In this document: one piece after another, positions 1-6,193 of the stretch | How positions within the stretch are numbered: the stretch's first letter is position 1 | How the letters are laid out: each line of letters begins with the position of its first letter | Assembly (NCBI GenBank): GCA_902461475.1 | Contig: CABPXX010000092.1 | Location: 1-6,193 of the forward strand | Direction of reading: 5' to 3' | DNA length: 6,193 bases | Source of the DNA: an uncultured Eubacteriales bacterium | GTDB taxonomy: Bacteria; Bacillota; Clostridia; Oscillospirales; Oscillospiraceae | Translations under genes and position numbers: made by a program | Notes under the pieces: model-generated | The model's input: the letters and a program-made list of their open reading frames with translations, nothing else | Databases searched by the model: none | Told to the model about the DNA's origin: nothing

Positions 1-565
1 GGCCGGCCAGCTCGTCCAGCCGGTTGTCGAAGGAGCAGTCCACCCGCAGCCCTAACTGGCTGCACTGGAGGATGAAGCCGCCCAGGGAGAAGCTCCCCTC
101 CTGGCACTCCACCTTCACCGGGGCCACGGCGGCGGAGAGCTTGGGGGCAAAGGACATGTCCTCCCCCCGCAGCTGCACCGTCACCGCCTGAGCACCGGGC
201 AGCTGCTCCATGGCACGGCGGAGCATCTGCACCATATGGTCGTAGTAGTCAGGGGTGCCGGTGAAGGTGCGGATGCGCTCACACACCTGCTCAAACACCT
301 CCTGGGTAATCTCCTTGCGGCGCAGATAGATCTGGCGCTTGCTGTCCATCAGGTGCCGGGACACCTCCCGGCCGGACTCCGCCCGAATGCGGGCGGCCTC
401 CTTATCGTAATAGGACCGGGCAGCGTCCTTGGCCTCAATTTTGGCCTCTGCCAGAGCGGCAGCCCGCTGCTCTTCCAATTCTTTCTTCATCTGCTCACTT
501 TGCTGGGCGGCGTTGCGCACCACCTCTTCGGTGAAGTGAAGCAGCTTTTCGGTTTGTTCTGGCAT
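1..565 (-). CDS. ntpE: V-type ATP synthase subunit E (peripheral stalk), 3' end cut by window edge
   Basis: Subunit E pairs with subunit H/G in the peripheral stalks that hold the catalytic A3B3 head still against the rotor of a V/A-type ATPase. 188 codons are visible from ATG at 565, preceded by AAGGAGGG (581 to 574) with an 8-base spacer. Residues 1 to about 85 are charged and Ala/Glu/Lys-rich with no proline, as expected of the long N-terminal helix that forms a coiled coil with H/G. A globular domain follows, starting near LRRKEITQEVFEQV (81-94). The family's C-terminal pattern is present: GGFIL at 162-166, then a basic/acidic strand ending in DNRLDEL (180-186). Family members are usually about 190-205 residues, so probably only around ten residues are missing. 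It is the last ATPase gene in view, 64 bp after subunit F; genes A, B and D would be expected next, outside the window. Identification rests on fold pattern, motif and operon context together. Confidence 0.93.
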   Translation of the reverse strand, partial: MPEQTEKLLHFTEEVVRNAAQQSEQMKKELEEQRAAALAEAKIEAKDAARSYYDKEAARIRAESGREVSRHLMDSKRQIYLRRKEITQEVFEQVCERIRTFTGTPDYYDHMVQMLRRAMEQLPGAQAVTVQLRGEDMSFAPKLSAAVAPVKVECQEGSFSLGGFILQCSQLGLRVDCSFDNRLDELAG

Positions 566-607
566 GTTGAGATCCCTCCTTGTCATATGGGACTCTGGTA
601 TGATCGG

Positions 608-624
608 CATGGGGTTCCCCCATG
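608..624 (-). other. Intercistronic stem-loop between subunit F and subunit E genes
   Basis: A perfect 7-bp inverted repeat (CATGGGG at 608-614, CCCCATG at 618-624) has a 3-base loop and lies in the 64-bp gap between the F stop codon and the E start. On the transcript the loop reads GAA. No U-run follows it in the direction of transcription, so it is not an intrinsic terminator. Flanking it, 592-597 is complementary to 631-636, and 597-601 to 640-644. These two outer helices are mutually exclusive and could enclose the hairpin. The ribosome binding site of E (574-581) lies outside the structure. An mRNA-stability or processing role is inference. Confidence 0.6.
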
Positions 625-629
625 GAATC

Positions 630-926
630 TCAGAGTTTTATACCAATGGCCTCCCGGATGTATCGGCCAATGGCATCGTGGTTACGAGCTCCATGTCGGT
701 CTGGAATCTCCACCACCAGCGGGGTGCGGCCGCTCATCTTCCAGTCCGACAGCTGGTCGGCGCACTGCTCAGCCAGGCTCTCGGTGATGAGCAGAATGCC
801 CACGGTTTCATCGGCAAGGGCGTTCTGGATGGCGGTTTCCGCCTCTTCCTTGCTGCGGGCCACCACGCCCTCTACGCGCAGCCCCACTTGGGTGTCCGTA
901 TTATCGGAGATGACAAAGTAACGCAT
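630..926 (-). CDS. atpF: V-type ATP synthase subunit F (central stalk)
   Basis: Subunit F is a small Rossmann-like protein that binds subunit D in the central rotor shaft and modulates ATP hydrolysis; it corresponds to NtpG of Enterococcus hirae. The 98-residue product has the usual family length. It opens with the typical beta-strand and turn MRYFVISDNTDTQVGLRVEG (1-20), with the conserved DNxDTxxGLR pattern. A second strand follows at VGILLITESLAE (42-53), then PLVVEIPDRHG (69-79), matching the family's P-hydrophobic-EIPD-x-x-G signature, and an amphipathic C-terminal helix (83-95). ATG at 926 is preceded by GGGGAG (938 to 933) with a 6-base spacer, a weaker site than those of its neighbours. 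The gene starts 21 bp after the subunit K stop codon and is followed by the stem-loop and subunit E. Identification is secure from the motifs and the operon. Confidence 0.95.
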   Translation of the reverse strand: MRYFVISDNTDTQVGLRVEGVVARSKEEAETAIQNALADETVGILLITESLAEQCADQLSDWKMSGRTPLVVEIPDRHGARNHDAIGRYIREAIGIKL

Positions 927-947
927 GGTTCGCTCCCCGCTTCCCCA

Positions 948-1412
<465 letters not shown>

Positions 1413-3314
1413 TTAAGAGTTTTTCGCCGTATAGTCAATGATGCGGGGGCTATACTCCCGGCCGCTGTCCTGATAGAACCGGCCGAACAGCTCGTAGAAT
1501 TCCAGACGCAACACCTGGATACCCACCAGCAGGCCCTCAAAGCCCATGACAAACAGGTTGCCCAGAATGAGGACGATGGGATTGAGGTTGGCCCCTGCCA
1601 TTGTGTGGATGACCAGCATCAGACACACGTGGGTGATGGCATAGGCGCCCACACGCAGGAAGGACAGGGTGTTGGTGAGGAAGGACAGCAGGGTCTCAAA
1701 CAGCTCGAAGAAGCCGGAGACCAGCAGACCGCCCAGGGATTCGGGCTTCCAATCCTCTTTTCCCTCTGCCAGCGCGGACAGGGGCTCCCGGAACAGGATG
1801 AGGACCAGGGGCAGCACCAGCACCGGCAGGACGTACCACCCCCGGAACAGGCTGAACCCGGTGAGCAGGGTCACCATGGCGGCAATGATGAGGCCTAGAT
1901 AGAACACCATCCCGGCCAGGCCGTTGGGGCCAAAGAAAATCTTGTCAAAGTCGTGCTGACGGATGCCGTTGAGCACATTGAGCACCATCACAAAGGCCAA
2001 CATCACCACGCCCATGGCCAGAGAGGCCACCAGCAGGTACACCACGTTGTTGCCCTCCAGGATCTTAAAGCCTGGGAGGATGTCCTCAAAGCCAAACACA
2101 GAGCCGTAGACAAATCCGAATATGGTGGAGGAAATGCCGCAGCAGACGATGATCTTCCCCAGCCACATGTGCTTTTTGGCGGCTAAAAACAGGCCGATGA
2201 GGGCCAGGCCAATGCCCTGCCCCACGTCTCCGAACATGATGCCGAAGAAGATGCAGTAGGTGATGGCCATAAAGGAGGACGGGTCATACTCGTGGTAGTT
2301 GGGCAGGCCGTACATCCGCAGGAAGGGCTCGAAAATCCGGCCCAACAGAGAATTTTTCAGCTTGGTGGGCGGGGTCAGCTCGGTCTCCTCCGCCTTATCC
2401 ACCACATAGTCCAGCTTGCCATAGGCGTCCACCCGGGCCAAAAACTCGGGCAGATCGTCCTCAGGCACCCAGCCCATGAGGTAGAAGGTCTCTTTGGAGC
2501 GGGCACCGAAGCGGCGCATCTCCATGACCTGGTTTTCCCGGCACAGCCAGGACCGCAGGCTCAAGAGGTGGTCCTTCTGCTGCTGGGCCAGTTCCTGGCG
2601 CTGGTTTTTCAGCTGTCCCAGGGTCTGCTCGTCGTCCTCCATCTCGTGGCGCAGGGCCTCAATGGCCTCCTGAGCGGTGCCGCCCAGGCGCTCGTCCAGG
2701 GGCACGGGCACAAAGTGCATGGAGTCGAAGAGGGTGTCCACCTTCTCCTCCCGGGCCTTGAGGGCGAAGTAACAGCCGTATACTTGGTTGTTCTCGGTGT
2801 GGGTGGGGAAGAAGAAGCAGTCCTCTCGCTTGTCCAGCACCTCGGAGAAGGTGCGGTAGCTGTCCTCGGGCAGGTGCCCGAAGCGGAAGGACAGGTGGTC
2901 CATGTTGCGCAGGGTGTCCAGCTGCACCGAGATGCCAGCCAGCTTCTCCAGCTGGGACACAGAGGAGCGGTCGTCCGCCTCCTCCTGGCGCAGGGCCTCC
3001 TCCCACTGGTCCATCTGGTCCAGCTGCTGGGTGAGGTCATCCAGGTATCTCTGGCCCTCTTCCAGGTCTGCCCCCTCGGCAAAGGGGCGGTATTCCGGCT
3101 CCAATTCCAGCCGGGTGAGCACTTCCTCCGCTTGCCGCAGCAGAGGCATCACCTGGTTGGGCATGTTCAGGGACCGCAGGTGGTTGTTGCGGTGCATCAC
3201 CTGTAACACGCTCTCCGGGTGAAACGGTCGGTCCACGACACACTGGCGCACCACCGCTTCAAATTCCGGCAGCGGGCCTGTGACCGTGACAAACTTCATT
3301 GCTTGAACAGACAT
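1413..3314 (-). CDS. ntpI: V-type ATP synthase subunit I (membrane stator, a-subunit homologue)
   Basis: Subunit I is the static membrane subunit that carries the two ion half-channels next to the K ring and anchors the peripheral stalks. At 633 residues it is close to the family norm. The N-terminal half (1 to about 330) is cytosolic and alpha/beta, with charged coiled-coil stretches near 88-135 and 215-255 and the family motif LMGWVPEDDL (279-288). The junction PPTKLKN (315-321) leads to MYGLPNYHEYDP (334-345) and FFGIMFGDVGQG (356-367), a hallmark of the V-ATPase a/I family. About seven or eight membrane segments follow to residue 610. Two arginines expected to contact the rotor glutamate are visible: R554 in SFLRVGAYAITH and R603 in QVLRLEFYE, matching R573/R629 of E. 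hirae NtpI. ATG at 3314 has AGGAGGG (3326 to 3320) with a 5-base spacer, and this site overlaps the stop codon of subunit C, so the two are probably translated in close coordination. The internal Met6 lies too far from that site. Confidence 0.97.
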   Translation of the reverse strand: MSVQAMKFVTVTGPLPEFEAVVRQCVVDRPFHPESVLQVMHRNNHLRSLNMPNQVMPLLRQAEEVLTRLELEPEYRPFAEGADLEEGQRYLDDLTQQLDQMDQWEEALRQEEADDRSSVSQLEKLAGISVQLDTLRNMDHLSFRFGHLPEDSYRTFSEVLDKREDCFFFPTHTENNQVYGCYFALKAREEKVDTLFDSMHFVPVPLDERLGGTAQEAIEALRHEMEDDEQTLGQLKNQRQELAQQQKDHLLSLRSWLCRENQVMEMRRFGARSKETFYLMGWVPEDDLPEFLARVDAYGKLDYVVDKAEETELTPPTKLKNSLLGRIFEPFLRMYGLPNYHEYDPSSFMAITYCIFFGIMFGDVGQGIGLALIGLFLAAKKHMWLGKIIVCCGISSTIFGFVYGSVFGFEDILPGFKILEGNNVVYLLVASLAMGVVMLAFVMVLNVLNGIRQHDFDKIFFGPNGLAGMVFYLGLIIAAMVTLLTGFSLFRGWYVLPVLVLPLVLILFREPLSALAEGKEDWKPESLGGLLVSGFFELFETLLSFLTNTLSFLRVGAYAITHVCLMLVIHTMAGANLNPIVLILGNLFVMGFEGLLVGIQVLRLEFYELFGRFYQDSGREYSPRIIDYTAKNS

Positions 3315-3325
3315 GTACTCCCTCC

Positions 3326-4360
3326 TCAGCGGTCCATCATGTCCAGTATGGACGGATTCAGGGCCATCTGGTATTTTGCCGCCTCCACCGCGGACACCAC
3401 CGCTTTGAGCTCAATCTCTCGCAGGTTCATCAGCGCCACGGCGCTGTAAATGGAGGGTTTGCCCATCATCAGCTGGCGGCGGCTGGTGCGGTAAATGGTG
3501 GCGGTGTAGAGATAATTCAAGTCCTCCCCGCTATGCTGGTCAAAGATGCGGCCATAGGGGGTCTGCTGGGCCAGCTCCAGCACCGCCTCGGCGTTGGGGG
3601 CGGCACACATGGCGTGAATCATCTGGGGCTTGAGCTTGTAGTGGTAGGGCAGCAGCACCGGCAGGTAGTTGTCCTCCTGGGGGAAATACCGCTTCATGCG
3701 CAAAATGTGCATGAGGTTGAGCATATCCACCTGACTGCCCACGGATTTCTCCATAATCCGGCGCACATCTCCGTCGTATTTCCGGCGGATGATGGACTGG
3801 AGCTTTTGGTAGTATACCCCGTTGAGCAGCGCCTCGGTGACCCCGTAGTCGGGCAGAGCACCGTCGGCGGAGCGCAGCCGCTCCAGGGCATCGTGGTAGA
3901 TGCTTCCCCGGGTGGCCTCCACCAGCCCGTCATAGGTGGTACAGCGGCGCAGGGCCTGCACATCCACCCGGGTGTGGCTCATAAAGGCCGGGGGCAGCGG
4001 CTCCACTTCCTTATAAATACTGGCGTGGAGGTGGCGCAGGGCGGCCAAAATCTCGTCCATCCCCGCCCGCATAATGGCGAAGCCCATGACAGCCCGGTCC
4101 TTGTGGGGCACAAAGGCCATCAGGCTCAGGTACTCCCGGCGAATCTGCTCCCGCAGGGCGGTCTCCAGGGTGGCACGAGTCAAGAGAGCATCTTGGGGCA
4201 GATGCTCCGCTGCATGGCTCCACCCAGGCAGCTGGCGCAGCTCGGCCAGCACATCGTCCACCGAGCGCATCCCGGCCAGATGCTCCAGGTCCTGCCGGGT
4301 GATGCGCTTGCCATAGATGGCCTTGGCCTTGGTGGCCAGGGCCTCATATCCGGCGCTCAC
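3326..4360 (-). CDS. ntpC: V-type ATP synthase subunit C (central-stalk socket to K ring; eukaryotic d-subunit homologue)
   Basis: Subunit C is a funnel-shaped all-helical protein that sits on the K ring and receives the D/F shaft, linking the soluble and membrane rotors. The 344-residue product fits the usual 320-360 range and has no membrane segments. Family features in order are an N-terminal helix with the GYEALATKAKAIYGKRIT region (4-21), the conserved VDMLNLMHILRMKRYF segment (211-226, the D-x-x-N-L pattern followed by a basic R-x-K), and the C-terminal PSIYSAVALMNLREIELKAV segment (302-321, with the R-E-I-E pattern before the last helix). The start codon is GTG at 4360, which overlaps the TGA of subunit H by four bases (GTGA). 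No good Shine-Dalgarno precedes it, so translation probably depends on coupling to H. No better start was seen, and residues just after the GTG already match the family. Subunit I begins 11 bp downstream. Confidence 0.95.
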   Translation of the reverse strand: MSAGYEALATKAKAIYGKRITRQDLEHLAGMRSVDDVLAELRQLPGWSHAAEHLPQDALLTRATLETALREQIRREYLSLMAFVPHKDRAVMGFAIMRAGMDEILAALRHLHASIYKEVEPLPPAFMSHTRVDVQALRRCTTYDGLVEATRGSIYHDALERLRSADGALPDYGVTEALLNGVYYQKLQSIIRRKYDGDVRRIMEKSVGSQVDMLNLMHILRMKRYFPQEDNYLPVLLPYHYKLKPQMIHAMCAAPNAEAVLELAQQTPYGRIFDQHSGEDLNYLYTATIYRTSRRQLMMGKPSIYSAVALMNLREIELKAVVSAVEAAKYQMALNPSILDMMDR

Positions 4361-4677
4361 TGAATGTCAACCGTCTGGTGGAACAACGTATGCACCCAGT
4401 TGTCCCCATACCGAGTGTACGCCCGCTCCATTTTGGCGTTTGCATCAGCCAAACGCACCTTCTGGGCAGCAATCAGCTGCTCTTTCTTCTCTTCCTCCTG
4501 GCTTTTCAGCTCCTCCAGCCAGGCTTTGGCGCGATCCAGATACTTCTGTCGAATTGCAGCCTTTTCCTGCTCCAATTCTGCCTCGAAATTGGCTTTCTGG
4601 GTCTTTACCTCTTCCGCTACATCCCGGGCAGATCGTTCTGCTTCCAGAATTCGGTCAATTAGCATGGTATAGTCCAT
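4357..4677 (-). CDS. V-type ATP synthase subunit H/G (peripheral stalk coiled coil)
   Basis: The 106-residue product is almost entirely one charged helix. Residues about 6-95 are rich in Glu, Lys, Ala and Gln with no proline or glycine until the end. This is the profile of the peripheral-stalk partner of subunit E, called H in archaeal naming, G in Thermus and NtpF in Enterococcus hirae (107 residues). The opening LIDRILEAERSARDVAEEV (6-24) matches the family's I-x-x-I-x-x-A-E-x-x-A pattern. A start at ATG 4677 is preferred because AAGGAGG (4692 to 4686) lies 8 bases upstream. An in-frame ATG at 4710 would add eleven atypical residues, lacks a ribosome binding site and runs through this one. 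It is the first gene of the ATPase operon, about 55 nt downstream of the predicted transcription start, and overlaps subunit C by 4 bp. Coiled-coil proteins carry little sequence identity, so context contributes much of the confidence. Confidence 0.88.
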   Translation of the reverse strand: MDYTMLIDRILEAERSARDVAEEVKTQKANFEAELEQEKAAIRQKYLDRAKAWLEELKSQEEEKKEQLIAAQKVRLADANAKMERAYTRYGDNWVHTLFHQTVDIQ

Positions 4678-4685
4678 CCACACTG

Positions 4686-4692
4686 CCTCCTT
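4686..4692 (-). promoter_or_regulatory. Ribosome binding site deciding the subunit H/G start
   Basis: AAGGAGG read on the minus strand, 8 bases before ATG at 4677. It lies inside the longer alternative reading frame that begins at 4710, which argues against that longer start. Confidence 0.85.
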
Positions 4693-4709
4693 CTTTCTAA
4701 ATTGCACCA

Positions 4710-4727
4710 TGAATTTGTATCAATTCA
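4710..4727. promoter_or_regulatory. Dyad TGAATT-N6-AATTCA in the ATPase operon leader
   Basis: Inverted repeat with perfect 6-bp arms (4710-4715 and 4722-4727) and a 6-bp AT-rich centre. It sits just downstream of the predicted ATPase operon transcription start (about 4732). The AT-rich, 18-bp imperfect dyad is of the general size bound by Lrp/AsnC proteins, and an Lrp-family gene is divergently transcribed next door, so an operator is plausible. No binding consensus can be claimed from one copy. Confidence 0.35.
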
Positions 4728-4738
4728 CACAACAGCAT

Positions 4739-4767
4739 ATTATACCACTCCTCTCCCACCATGGGAA
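4739..4767 (-). promoter_or_regulatory. Predicted sigma-A promoter of the V-ATPase operon
   Basis: On the minus strand, TATAAT (4744 to 4739) is a perfect -10 and is preceded by TGG, giving an extended -10. A -35-like TTCCCA (4767 to 4762) matches TTGACA at 4 of 6 positions, with a 17-bp spacer. Transcription would start near 4732, giving a leader of about 55 nt to the H/G start. The -35 overlaps the right arm of the dyad at 4754-4766. Confidence 0.65.
4754..4766. promoter_or_regulatory. Dyad copy 1 (TCCCA-CCA-TGGGA) at the ATPase -35
   Basis: 13-bp inverted repeat with 5-bp arms and a CCA centre. It covers five of the six bases of the -35 element of the ATPase promoter. Its 11-bp core CCCACCATGGG recurs with a single change 61 bp away, next to the opposite promoter. 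Position and recurrence suggest a transcription-factor site; the factor is unknown, with the neighbouring Lrp-type protein the obvious candidate. Confidence 0.45.
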
Positions 4768-4814
4768 GCACCTTTTTACAAATCTTGCAGGCAGCAAAAT
4801 CCCGTCTTTCCCCG

Positions 4815-4827
4815 CCCCACAATGGGG
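4815..4827. promoter_or_regulatory. Dyad copy 2 (CCCCA-CAA-TGGGG) beside the regulator -35
   Basis: 13-bp inverted repeat with 5-bp arms and a CAA centre. Its core CCCACAATGGG differs from copy 1 at one position. It ends one base before the -35 hexamer of the lrp-type promoter (4829-4834). The centre-to-centre distance to copy 1 is 61 bp, close to six helical turns, which would allow protein bound at both to interact. Confidence 0.45.
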
Positions 4828-4828
4828 A

Positions 4829-4857
4829 TTGCATTGCACTATGGTAAAGTGTATAAT
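4829..4857 (+). promoter_or_regulatory. Predicted sigma-A promoter of the regulator-aminotransferase operon
   Basis: TATAAT at 4852-4857 is a perfect -10. TTGCAT at 4829-4834, 17 bp upstream, matches the -35 consensus at its first three positions. Transcription would start near 4864, leaving a leader of about 73 nt before ATG at 4937. The modest -35 fits a regulated promoter. Confidence 0.65.
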
Positions 4858-4881
4858 ACGTTTCAACCACATTTCTCCATA

Positions 4882-4895
4882 CAACCCCCGGGTTG
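4882..4895. promoter_or_regulatory. GC-rich dyad CAACCC-CC-GGGTTG in the regulator leader
   Basis: Inverted repeat with perfect 6-bp arms and a 2-bp centre, about 20-30 bases downstream of the predicted start of transcription and upstream of the ribosome binding site (AAAGGAGG, 4922-4929). As RNA it could form a 5-bp stem with a 4-base loop. No U-run follows, so it is not a terminator. It may be an operator or a small leader hairpin, or chance. Confidence 0.3.
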
Positions 4896-4936
4896 CAGGG
4901 AGAAAAAGCGGTGAAATAAGCAAAGGAGGACGTACC

Positions 4937-5416
4937 ATGAAACAGCTGCTGCAACTTTTGGAAAATGATTGCACCCTCACCCCCGCCCAATTGGCATCTA
5001 TGACCGGTTCTACCCAGGAGGACGTGGCAGCAGCCATTGCCGACTACGAGAAAAATCGTGTGATTCTGGGCTACAAGGCCATTGTGGACTGGGACCGTAC
5101 CCACCGGGAGTCTGTCACCGCCCTCATTGAGGTGAAGGTCACCCCCCAGCGGGGCGACGGCTTCGACCGCATTGCCCAGCGCATTTACCAATATGATGAA
5201 GTGGAATCCCTCTTTTTGATGAGCGGTTCCTTCGACTTCACCGTCATCATCTCGGGGCGCACCTTGCAGGAGGTAGCCCGGTTCGTGGGTGAGAAGCTGG
5301 CCCCCATGGAGGGCGTCACCGGCACGGCCACCCACTTCATCTTGAAGAAATACAAAGAGAAGCACCTGATTTTCCCGGTGCAGGAGGAACAAGAAGAGAG
5401 GTTCGTATTGGAATGA
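4937..5416 (+). CDS. Lrp/AsnC family transcriptional regulator
   Basis: A 159-residue DNA-binding regulator of amino-acid metabolism, of usual family length. Residues 1 to about 50 form the winged helix-turn-helix, with recognition region LTPAQLASMTGSTQEDVAAAI (14-34) and wing NRVILGYKAIVDW (40-52). Residues about 58-140 form the ligand-binding RAM domain (ALIEVKV at 62-68, then VESLFLMSGSFDFTVII at 89-105, with the conserved G-x-x-D-F turn). Such proteins form dimers and octamers and usually sense an amino acid. ATG at 4937 is chosen because AAAGGAGG (4922-4929) lies 7 bases upstream; the frame stays open back to 4709, but that stretch contains the promoter. The stop overlaps the aminotransferase start (ATGA). 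Pairing with an aminotransferase resembles B. subtilis AlaR-AlaT (YugG-YugH), so this may sense alanine; that specificity is inferred. It is divergent from the ATPase operon and may also control it. Confidence 0.92.
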   Translation: MKQLLQLLENDCTLTPAQLASMTGSTQEDVAAAIADYEKNRVILGYKAIVDWDRTHRESVTALIEVKVTPQRGDGFDRIAQRIYQYDEVESLFLMSGSFDFTVIISGRTLQEVARFVGEKLAPMEGVTGTATHFILKKYKEKHLIFPVQEEQEERFVLE

Positions 5417-6193
5417 TTGATTATAAACAGATTTTAAGCCAGCGCATTCAGGAAGTGCCTCCCTCCGGCATCCGGAAATACTTCGACATCATGGCGGAGA
5501 TGGACGACGCCATCTCCCTGGGCGTGGGAGAGCCGGACTTCCAGACCCCCTGGCACATCCGGGATGCGGGCATCTACTCCCTGGAAAAGGGCTTTACCAA
5601 GTACACCCCCAACGCCGGTCTCTCCGACCTGCGCCGGGCCATCTGCCGCTATCTGAAGCGGCGGTTTGACCTGGAGTATCAGCCCATCGGCCAGACCCTG
5701 GTCACCGTGGGCGGCAGTGAGGGCCTGGACCTGGCCTTCCGCTGTCTGCTGGAGCCGGGGGACGAGGTCATCATCCCCACCCCCTCCTTCGTGTGCTACG
5801 GGCCCCTGGTGTCCATGATTCACGGCGTGCCCGTGTACGTGGAGACCAAGGTGGAAAATGAGTTCCGCCTCACCCCCGAGGAGCTGAAAGCCGCCATCAC
5901 CCCCCGCACCAAGATTCTGGTGCTCCCCTTCCCCAACAACCCCACCGGCGGCATCATGCACCGGGCGGATTTGGAGGCCCTGGCAGAGGTGCTGCGGGGC
6001 ACCAATATTATGGTGGTGTCCGACGAGATCTATGCCGAGCTCACCTATGGCCAGCACCACGTGTCCATGGCCAACATCCCCGACATGTACGAGCGCACCA
6101 TTGTCATCAATGGCTTCTCCAAGGCATATTCTATGACCGGCTGGCGTATGGGGTACGTGTGCGGACCCAAGGAGCTCATCGCCGCCATGACCA
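5413..6193 (+). CDS. PLP-dependent class I/II aminotransferase (AlaT-like), 3' end cut by window edge
   Basis: Fold-type I transaminase that transfers an amino group between an amino acid and a 2-oxo acid using pyridoxal phosphate. 260 codons are visible of the roughly 390 usual. The cofactor site is intact: GGSEG phosphate-binding turn (100-104), N176 in PNNPTG, D204 and Y207 in SDEIY, the Schiff-base lysine K237 in GFSKAYSMTG, and R245 in GWRMGY; Y64 in the KYTPNAG segment also fits. The N-terminal SLGVGEPDFQTPWHIR (35-50) is typical of the Firmicutes group that includes B. subtilis AlaT (YugH), which makes alanine. Other substrates (aspartate, aromatic amino acids, N-acetyl-diaminopimelate) cannot be excluded from sequence alone. 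ATG at 5413 overlaps the regulator stop codon by four bases, and only a weak purine-rich site (5396-5401) precedes it, so translation is probably coupled. The product is cytosolic, with no signal peptide. Confidence 0.92.
   Translation, partial: MIDYKQILSQRIQEVPPSGIRKYFDIMAEMDDAISLGVGEPDFQTPWHIRDAGIYSLEKGFTKYTPNAGLSDLRRAICRYLKRRFDLEYQPIGQTLVTVGGSEGLDLAFRCLLEPGDEVIIPTPSFVCYGPLVSMIHGVPVYVETKVENEFRLTPEELKAAITPRTKILVLPFPNNPTGGIMHRADLEALAEVLRGTNIMVVSDEIYAELTYGQHHVSMANIPDMYERTIVINGFSKAYSMTGWRMGYVCGPKELIAAMT

Noticed and set aside
608..624. The F-E hairpin as an intrinsic terminator
   Set aside because: No U-run follows it on the transcript and the operon clearly continues into subunit E.
2292..3206. 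Plus-strand open frame of 304 codons opposite subunit I
   Set aside because: Antisense shadow: low-complexity Leu/Gln/Val/His/Gly composition with no recognisable fold, wholly inside a clear subunit I gene.
3299..4363. Plus-strand open frame of 354 codons opposite subunit C
   Set aside because: Same artefact: it matches the limits of the subunit C gene and has the His/Gln/Gly-rich composition typical of a reversed GC-rich frame.
4709..4936. In-frame N-terminal extension of the Lrp-type regulator by 76 codons
   Set aside because: The stretch contains both divergent promoters and has no ribosome binding site at 4709, while a strong site precedes ATG at 4937. The shorter product has the normal family length.
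5434..6060. Minus-strand open frame of 208 codons opposite the aminotransferase
   Set aside because: Antisense shadow of a gene with an intact PLP site; composition is His/Gly/Gln/Val-rich without motifs.

Overview
The window carries two divergent transcription units either side of an intergenic region of about 260 bp. It most likely comes from a GC-rich member of the Clostridia, of the Oscillospiraceae kind (Flavonifractor or Pseudoflavonifractor-like). The reasons are strong AGGAGG-type ribosome binding sites, GC-rich third codon positions, a bacterial V/A-type ATPase operon, and an Lrp-type regulator paired with an aminotransferase. The lineage is an inference from style and gene content; no marker gene is present.

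Leftward unit (minus strand, 4677 down to the left edge): six consecutive genes of a V/A-type (rotary) ATPase, read in transcription order as H/G (peripheral stalk), C (central-stalk socket), I (membrane stator with the ion half-channels), K (rotor ring), F (central stalk) and E (peripheral stalk, cut by the window edge at its C-terminus). The catalytic subunits A and B and the axle subunit D are not in the window and are expected beyond base 1. The genes are tightly packed, with a 4-bp overlap at H/C and gaps of 11, 36, 21 and 64 bp. The longest gap, F to E, holds a clean 7-bp stem-loop. Together the products would form a membrane-bound ATPase or ATP synthase that couples ATP hydrolysis or synthesis to H+ or Na+ movement. 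The rotor subunit lacks the Gln and the hydroxyl residue of the Na+ sites in characterised enzymes, so H+ coupling is the more likely reading, but this is not proven.

Intergenic region (4678-4936): each direction has its own sigma-A-like promoter, with TATAAT at 4739-4744 (minus) and 4852-4857 (plus). Two nearly identical 11-bp dyads, CCCAC(C/A)ATGGG, lie 61 bp apart. One overlaps the -35 of the ATPase promoter and the other ends one base before the -35 of the regulator promoter. Two further dyads lie in the two leader regions. This is the most interesting non-coding signal in the window and suggests shared control of both units.

Rightward unit (plus strand, 4937 to the right edge): an Lrp/AsnC-family regulator translationally coupled (ATGA overlap) to a fold-type I PLP-dependent aminotransferase that runs off the window. 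The pair resembles the AlaR-AlaT (YugG-YugH) arrangement of Bacillus subtilis, where the regulator controls an alanine-forming transaminase.

I see no tRNA, rRNA, CRISPR, mobile element or intrinsic terminator. The coding content is ordinary core metabolism. I did not find a convincing undescribed system; the findings are regulatory and protein-level oddities.
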